Below are positions 43,340 through 46,979 of a stretch of DNA of 46,979 nucleotides, piece by piece; the stretch's first letter is position 1; each line of letters opens with the position of its first letter. The notes beneath the pieces are model-generated. The model had not been told where the DNA came from. It searched no databases and worked only from the letters and a program-made list of their open reading frames with translations. The DNA is from an uncultured Verrucomicrobia subdivision 3 bacterium (GTDB lineage Bacteria > Verrucomicrobiota > Verrucomicrobiia > Limisphaerales > UBA11358). Where the stretch lies: assembly GCA_903944085.1 (NCBI GenBank), contig CAJAQO010000155.1, positions 1-46,979 of the forward strand. Reading direction: 5' to 3'. The position numbers and the translations under genes are program-made.

Positions 43340-44584
43340 TCAGAATTTCCAATTGACGGCATGATCGGGATCGGGTTTGTAAGAACAGAAATAGCCGGTT
43401 TTAATTCCGGCGGACAAGTGATGGCCGAGCGCGGGAATGGTCTCCCCGATTTTCTGGATGGCCTTCTTGATGCGTTTGGTGACGGCGCAGCGCGCGCGTT
43501 CGGCAGCCGAGGAAGTTTTGCGGTCCCGACCTCCCAAGCCGATCGCGGCGGCCAGATGCTGGGCGATCATATTCATTTCATCCTGGGCTTCAGTTGCTCT
43601 GGTAGAATCGTTGAATTGTTCCGCCTCAGCCAAATCGTGCCGCAACTCATGCAGTCGGCGTTTGTATTCTGCCTTGGCTTGTAAATCTAACACGGGCAGA
43701 CCCTCGATGGCTCGGAAGGTGGTAGCCAACTGTCCATTTTCATGCCGGGGTCCGTTGGCCTTGAGGGCCGGAGCCGCAGCGGGCACTTCCAGCAGGTTGA
43801 TCAGCAATTCGCTGACATGAAATTCCCTTTGTGGGTAGCGCAACAGAAAGGTCAGACAATGCAAACCGCGCATGGATTTCAAAAACGTGGTGTGGCCCTG
43901 ATACCGAATTTCCCAATATTCACCTTGCCGTAAAAAACAATTGTCCTCGCGCCCATTGAGCGCGGGAATGGCAGCCAGAGAACTGCGGATGCTTTCAAAC
44001 AACATTGCCTCTATCGCTCCTTGGTCCGATGCGATTTGTTCAAAAACTTCCTGGACGCCGAGCGTGTCCCGCAGGCATTGAATGGCCTCATGCACCAGCC
44101 GGTTATCCCGGAGATTGATGGCCCGGGCCGAGGCATGGATGCGGGTGAGATGCGAACGCCACGGTTCAAGATGCACGCGGTCCTTGGCGCATTGCGCGTG
44201 CTGCCTAACGCAGTCAAGCAAACGGAGAATTTGAGCCGCATCCCGCTCCGCGCGCGGCCAGTCTTTGAGGCGAACCAAAACGATCAAGCGCTGGTAAAAA
44301 ACTCCTGCCTCGTCGAACATCTCCGCGCATTCCTCCGGGGTCAGTTCCAATTTTAGCGCCGTGTGGGTCAGCTTTGCCGCGCTGATGCGGGCGTGGTGAA
44401 AATCGAGAACGGATTCCATCCCATGCACCTGCCGGCCGTCCGGACGGCCGTCCACCTCGTATTGTTCCAGCCCCATCGGTTGGCGGACCAAAATGATTTC
44501 GCGCCCATTGCCGCCGCGATCAGTGCGAACATTCCTCGCTGCATCATAGGGCCAACCATCCAAGCAAGTCCTTAAATCCACCAT
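43340..44584 (-). CDS. regulator-like protein with C-terminal winged-helix-type domain
   Basis: 414 residues. The N-terminal 200 residues (MVDLRTCLDGWPYDAARNVR, then IILVRQPMGLEQYEVDGRPD, DFHHARISAA) match a conserved family I associate with Verrucomicrobiota, function unknown. Residues about 217-414 match a domain found at the C terminus of regulatory ATPase- and LuxR-type proteins: FLRQGEYWEIRYQGHTTFLK, YPQREFHVSELL, AKAEYKRRLHELRHDLAEAE, GLGGRDRKTSSAAERARCAV and KTGYFCSYKPDPDHAVNWKF. This portion looks like a winged helix plus helical tail. ATG at 44584. It leads the minus-strand cluster below it and has a palindrome-bearing promoter, so it may regulate itself and the cluster. DNA binding is inferred. 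Confidence 0.7.
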   Translation of the reverse strand: MVDLRTCLDGWPYDAARNVRTDRGGNGREIILVRQPMGLEQYEVDGRPDGRQVHGMESVLDFHHARISAAKLTHTALKLELTPEECAEMFDEAGVFYQRLIVLVRLKDWPRAERDAAQILRLLDCVRQHAQCAKDRVHLEPWRSHLTRIHASARAINLRDNRLVHEAIQCLRDTLGVQEVFEQIASDQGAIEAMLFESIRSSLAAIPALNGREDNCFLRQGEYWEIRYQGHTTFLKSMRGLHCLTFLLRYPQREFHVSELLINLLEVPAAAPALKANGPRHENGQLATTFRAIEGLPVLDLQAKAEYKRRLHELRHDLAEAEQFNDSTRATEAQDEMNMIAQHLAAAIGLGGRDRKTSSAAERARCAVTKRIKKAIQKIGETIPALGHHLSAGIKTGYFCSYKPDPDHAVNWKF

Positions 44585-44623
44585 ACCTTTTATAGCCGGT
44601 TCTAAGTTGTTAAAACCAGTTGT

Positions 44624-44652
44624 AGTTTAACTAACAATTATTGTTAAGTCAA
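44624..44652 (-). promoter_or_regulatory. promoter of the regulator-like gene with palindrome in the spacer
   Basis: On the minus strand TTGACT (44647-44652) and TAAACT (44624-44629) are 17 bases apart. A perfect palindrome, TAACAAT-T-ATTGTTA (44632-44646), fills the spacer. The gene starts 40 bases on at 44584. This is the classic position for a repressor that blocks RNA polymerase. Confidence 0.7.
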
Positions 44653-44726
44653 CTGTTTTTGACCAATGCCGGCCGGGGCAACGAAAAAGCTCTTCTGGCC
44701 TGGTCGCCGCGCCATCAATGCCGAGG

Positions 44727-44849
44727 CGGAAATCAAGTGTCAGTTTCAGGAACGGCCAAATACATCGGCGGGTGGTGCGCCTGGCTAAGGTCATGAACGC
44801 CATCAACCAGCATTGGCAGAAAAAGAACGCTGGCAAGAAGAACCGCTGA
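44727..44849 (+). pseudogene. possible C-terminal gene remnant
   Basis: Open frame ending in TGA at 44847-44849 whose last 30 codons read as a basic amphipathic helix (RRVVRLAKVMNAINQHWQKK). No start codon or upstream domain. Could be chance. Confidence 0.2.
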
Positions 44850-44990
44850 CACTTTCTTCGCAGAATGGCGTGTGACTGTTAGCCCATGATGCGGGCGCAA
44901 ATCACGCCACCGGTGCGGGCGTGCCTGCCACGCGTTGCTCGTAATTTTCCAGCACCGCGCATTCCACCCACACTGGACGTCGGTGCGAAC

Positions 44991-45018
44991 TTGCCAGCCG
45001 ATTAAAAACAATTATTCT
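44991..45018 (+). promoter_or_regulatory. possible promoter of the GH66 gene
   Basis: TTGCCA (44991-44996) and TATTCT (45013-45018) are 16 bases apart. The implied start is at or next to the ATG at 45025, so the message could be leaderless. Weak match. Confidence 0.3.
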
Positions 45019-45024
45019 CGCGGC

Positions 45025-46755
45025 ATGGCGAAAAAGGCCGTTGCCGAAGAAACCGTTGCCGCTCCCCGATTGCAACCCTCCACGCTGGTGGCCATCGCCT
45101 GCTTGATAGTTTTGCCGCTGACCCTCTTCGCGCAAGGGCCGCTCATTTACGGCTACCTGTCTTATTACCCGGCACAATCCACCGCAACCTCGTCCAATGA
45201 AGTGGCGTGGTTGAACCGCTATCACGTCAACTATGTTCAATTTTACGACTGGCAATGGAAACAGCATTGGCCGCTGGCGGGAACGGTGGCCAGCCCGGCG
45301 GCTTCCTGGAATGACCTCGCCAACCGGACGAATTATCGGCAAACCGTAAACGACTTCATCAGCGCGTGCCACGCTTATGGGATGAAGGCCATGGCTTACA
45401 ATCTCATGTATGGCGCCTATGCCAATTATGCGAGTGACGGCAGCGGAGTTAGTGCCCAATGGGGGCTTTACAATACTGCGGGCGGCACGCAATGGTCTGC
45501 TGCGATGCCAGGCGGCTGGGCCACCCCGGCGCTGGGAATGTTTAATCCAAGCAACCGCCTGTGGCAAAATTATATTTTCAGCCGGGAAAACGACATGTTT
45601 TCAGCCTATGCCTTTGACGGCTGGCAGGTGGATCAACTGGGTGATCCGGGCAGTCTGCAATATGACTCCAATGAAAACACCGTGGATGTCTGGCAGACCT
45701 TTGTCAGTTTCCTGAACAACGCCAGAAGCGCAACCGACAAAAGGATCATTTTCAACAACGTCGGCACTTATGGATTGTTCAGCTCCATCAATCAAACGGC
45801 GGATGACGCGGTTTACGTTGAGTGCTGGGAAGGCAGCGGGCAAACAACCTACAATGACTTGAAGGCGGTCATTGACGATGGGCTGGCCTGGGGCAATGGC
45901 AAACCGGTGGTCCTCGCGGCTTACTTGGATCGGGGCAAAACGACCGGCAGTTTCAATCCACCCGGAGTCCTGCTTTGCGATGCCGCCATCTTTGCCAGTG
46001 GCGGCACGCACATCGAACTCGGCGACGGCGGACACATGCTGGATAACGAGTATTTTCCGAACGAGACGCTTTCATTGGATGTCAGCCTGGCCAATACCTT
46101 GACGAACTATTACAACTTCATCTTGACTTACCAAGGCTGGTTGTATGGTGGAATGGCGAACAGCACGAATGCCATATCGCTGAGGGTTCCCGCCGCCAGC
46201 CTGGCGACGACCAATACGGTTTGGGCGTTTGCCAAGACCACGGCCGGCACGCACATGTTGAACCTGATTAATTTGTTGGGCGAAAGCAGCATTGATTGGC
46301 GGGATAATATGGGGACTTATCCGGCCCCGACACCGCAATCAAATTTTTCCGTCAAATATTATTATGGCAGCGGTCCAATCAGCACGGTGCAATGGGCCTC
46401 ACCCGACCTAAACGCCGGAGCCGCTTCAAATTTGAGTTTCACCACGGGATCGGATTCTGGCGGAAGCTATGTCACTTTCACCGTGCCGAGCTTGACCTAC
46501 TGGGACATGATATTGATTCGAACCAACACGGCTTGGCCGCCGCAGCTTCTCGCGCCGCAACTGTCCGGCACGAATTTTAATTTCAGCTTCGTTACGAGTT
46601 CCGGGCAGAGCTGCACGGTTTGGGCCAATACCAATCTGGCGACGACGAATTGGCTCCGGCAAACGAACTTTGCCGGCAAGGTCGGCACCAATCAGGTATG
46701 GCTGCCCCTGCCATCCAATGTCCCGCAACAATTCTACCGTTTAAGCCAGCCGTAA
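45025..46755 (+). CDS. exported GH66 enzyme, dextranase or cycloisomaltooligosaccharide glucanotransferase type
   Basis: 576 residues from the ATG at 45025. The frame extends upstream, but only this start gives a basic N-terminal region and a hydrophobic signal segment at about 19-38 (ending TLFAQG). GH66 hallmarks: NYVQFYDWQWKQHWPLAG, AYGMKAMAYNLMYGA, AFDGWQVDQLGD with the probable nucleophile Asp 203, and VYVECWEGSG with the probable acid/base Glu 266 or 269, about 65 residues later as in known dextranases. A beta-domain follows, and the C terminus (VWANTNLATTNWLRQ then QQFYRLSQP) is like the end of the 1764-residue protein. Acts on alpha-1,6-glucan outside the cytoplasm. Hydrolase or transglycosylase cannot be decided here. 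Confidence 0.85.
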   Translation: MAKKAVAEETVAAPRLQPSTLVAIACLIVLPLTLFAQGPLIYGYLSYYPAQSTATSSNEVAWLNRYHVNYVQFYDWQWKQHWPLAGTVASPAASWNDLANRTNYRQTVNDFISACHAYGMKAMAYNLMYGAYANYASDGSGVSAQWGLYNTAGGTQWSAAMPGGWATPALGMFNPSNRLWQNYIFSRENDMFSAYAFDGWQVDQLGDPGSLQYDSNENTVDVWQTFVSFLNNARSATDKRIIFNNVGTYGLFSSINQTADDAVYVECWEGSGQTTYNDLKAVIDDGLAWGNGKPVVLAAYLDRGKTTGSFNPPGVLLCDAAIFASGGTHIELGDGGHMLDNEYFPNETLSLDVSLANTLTNYYNFILTYQGWLYGGMANSTNAISLRVPAASLATTNTVWAFAKTTAGTHMLNLINLLGESSIDWRDNMGTYPAPTPQSNFSVKYYYGSGPISTVQWASPDLNAGAASNLSFTTGSDSGGSYVTFTVPSLTYWDMILIRTNTAWPPQLLAPQLSGTNFNFSFVTSSGQSCTVWANTNLATTNWLRQTNFAGKVGTNQVWLPLPSNVPQQFYRLSQP

Positions 46756-46953
46756 AACGCACCATTCCAACGTGCATCCGCCCCAGCATTGTGCGGCCAG
46801 AGGTAACAGAGCGTTGATTCTGTGCGCTTCAGCACGTCCTCAATGCGCGTCTGCATTTCTGGCGCGGTGCGCGTGTAACTTGAGGCGATGATAATTCGGG
46901 CTCTTCACCCATTCCGCACAACATTGCCGAGACTCATCAATCCCTTTGTTTAG

Positions 46954-46979
46954 TGGTGCGCGCGAGAGGACTTGAACCT
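46954..46979 (-). tRNA. tRNA gene, 3' end only, cut by the window edge
   Basis: Read on the minus strand: part of the T stem (AGG), T loop TTCAAGT, T stem CCTCT, acceptor strand CGCGCGC, discriminator A and an encoded CCA. The anticodon lies outside the window, so the amino acid cannot be named. Confidence 0.85.

Larger units (their letters stand above)
44585..45024. other. 440-base divergent gap between regulator-like gene and GH66 gene
   Basis: Carries the regulator promoter (44624-44652), a possible GH66 promoter (44991-45018) and between them a plus-strand open frame of 40 codons ending at 44849 (IHRRVVRLAKVMNAINQHWQ then a basic tail) that looks like the C-terminal end of a lost gene. 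Nothing else was recognised. Confidence 0.5.

Overview
The window reads as a chromosomal segment of a Verrucomicrobiota bacterium, probably of the Pedosphaera/Limisphaerales branch. This is inferred, not measured. The reasons are a C-terminal module typical of exported proteins in that phylum (in the 1764-residue protein and the GH66 enzyme), a regulator whose N-terminal half I associate with verrucomicrobial proteins, abundant short-period tandem repeats, and a general lack of Shine-Dalgarno sequences. The left half is GC-rich core genome. The right part (about 32-47 kb) looks lower in GC and more accessory.

Left to right: an rplM-rpsI ribosomal operon (minus strand); a multi-pass membrane protein and a small membrane protein (plus); a branched-chain amino acid ABC transporter operon livK-livH-livM-livG-livF ending in a threonine aldolase (minus), with a four-helix-bundle gene placed between livM and livG and bounded by inverted 7-nt repeat arrays. 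A divergent plus-strand operon follows: a TetR regulator, an RND adaptor, an RND pump, then EmrA-like and EmrB-like proteins. The probable TetR operator overlaps its promoter. Next come a YXWXGGXW-repeat lipoprotein, a phosphohexomutase and an exported GH2 beta-glucuronidase-like enzyme (both minus), an AddB-type nuclease carrying four in-frame 7-nt repeat arrays, and a lipoprotein MsrB.

At 24.7-28.1 kb is an unusual single-pass membrane protein. It has an N-terminal TIR domain, 31 uninterrupted heptads of coiled coil, one membrane helix and about 16 copies of a 32-residue helical repeat predicted outside the membrane. That is the layout of a Toll-like receptor built from bacterial parts. SMC lies convergent to it. 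A 1764-residue exported mosaic protein with an SGNH hydrolase domain follows.

From 38.0 to 44.6 kb all genes are on the minus strand and form what I consider the best candidate for an undescribed system. A regulator-like gene is preceded by a promoter with a perfect palindrome in its spacer. It is followed by two tandem 17-bp inverted repeats, then an EXORDIUM-like putative metallopeptidase fused to an 83-residue beta-rich domain, two stand-alone copies of that domain flanking a Gly/Ala/Ser-rich 79-residue protein, a papain-like putative cysteine peptidase, and, after a 657-base gap, an M48-like HExxH protein with a small membrane partner. None of these has an evident signal peptide. The window closes with an exported GH66 dextranase-like enzyme and the 3' end of a tRNA gene on the minus strand.
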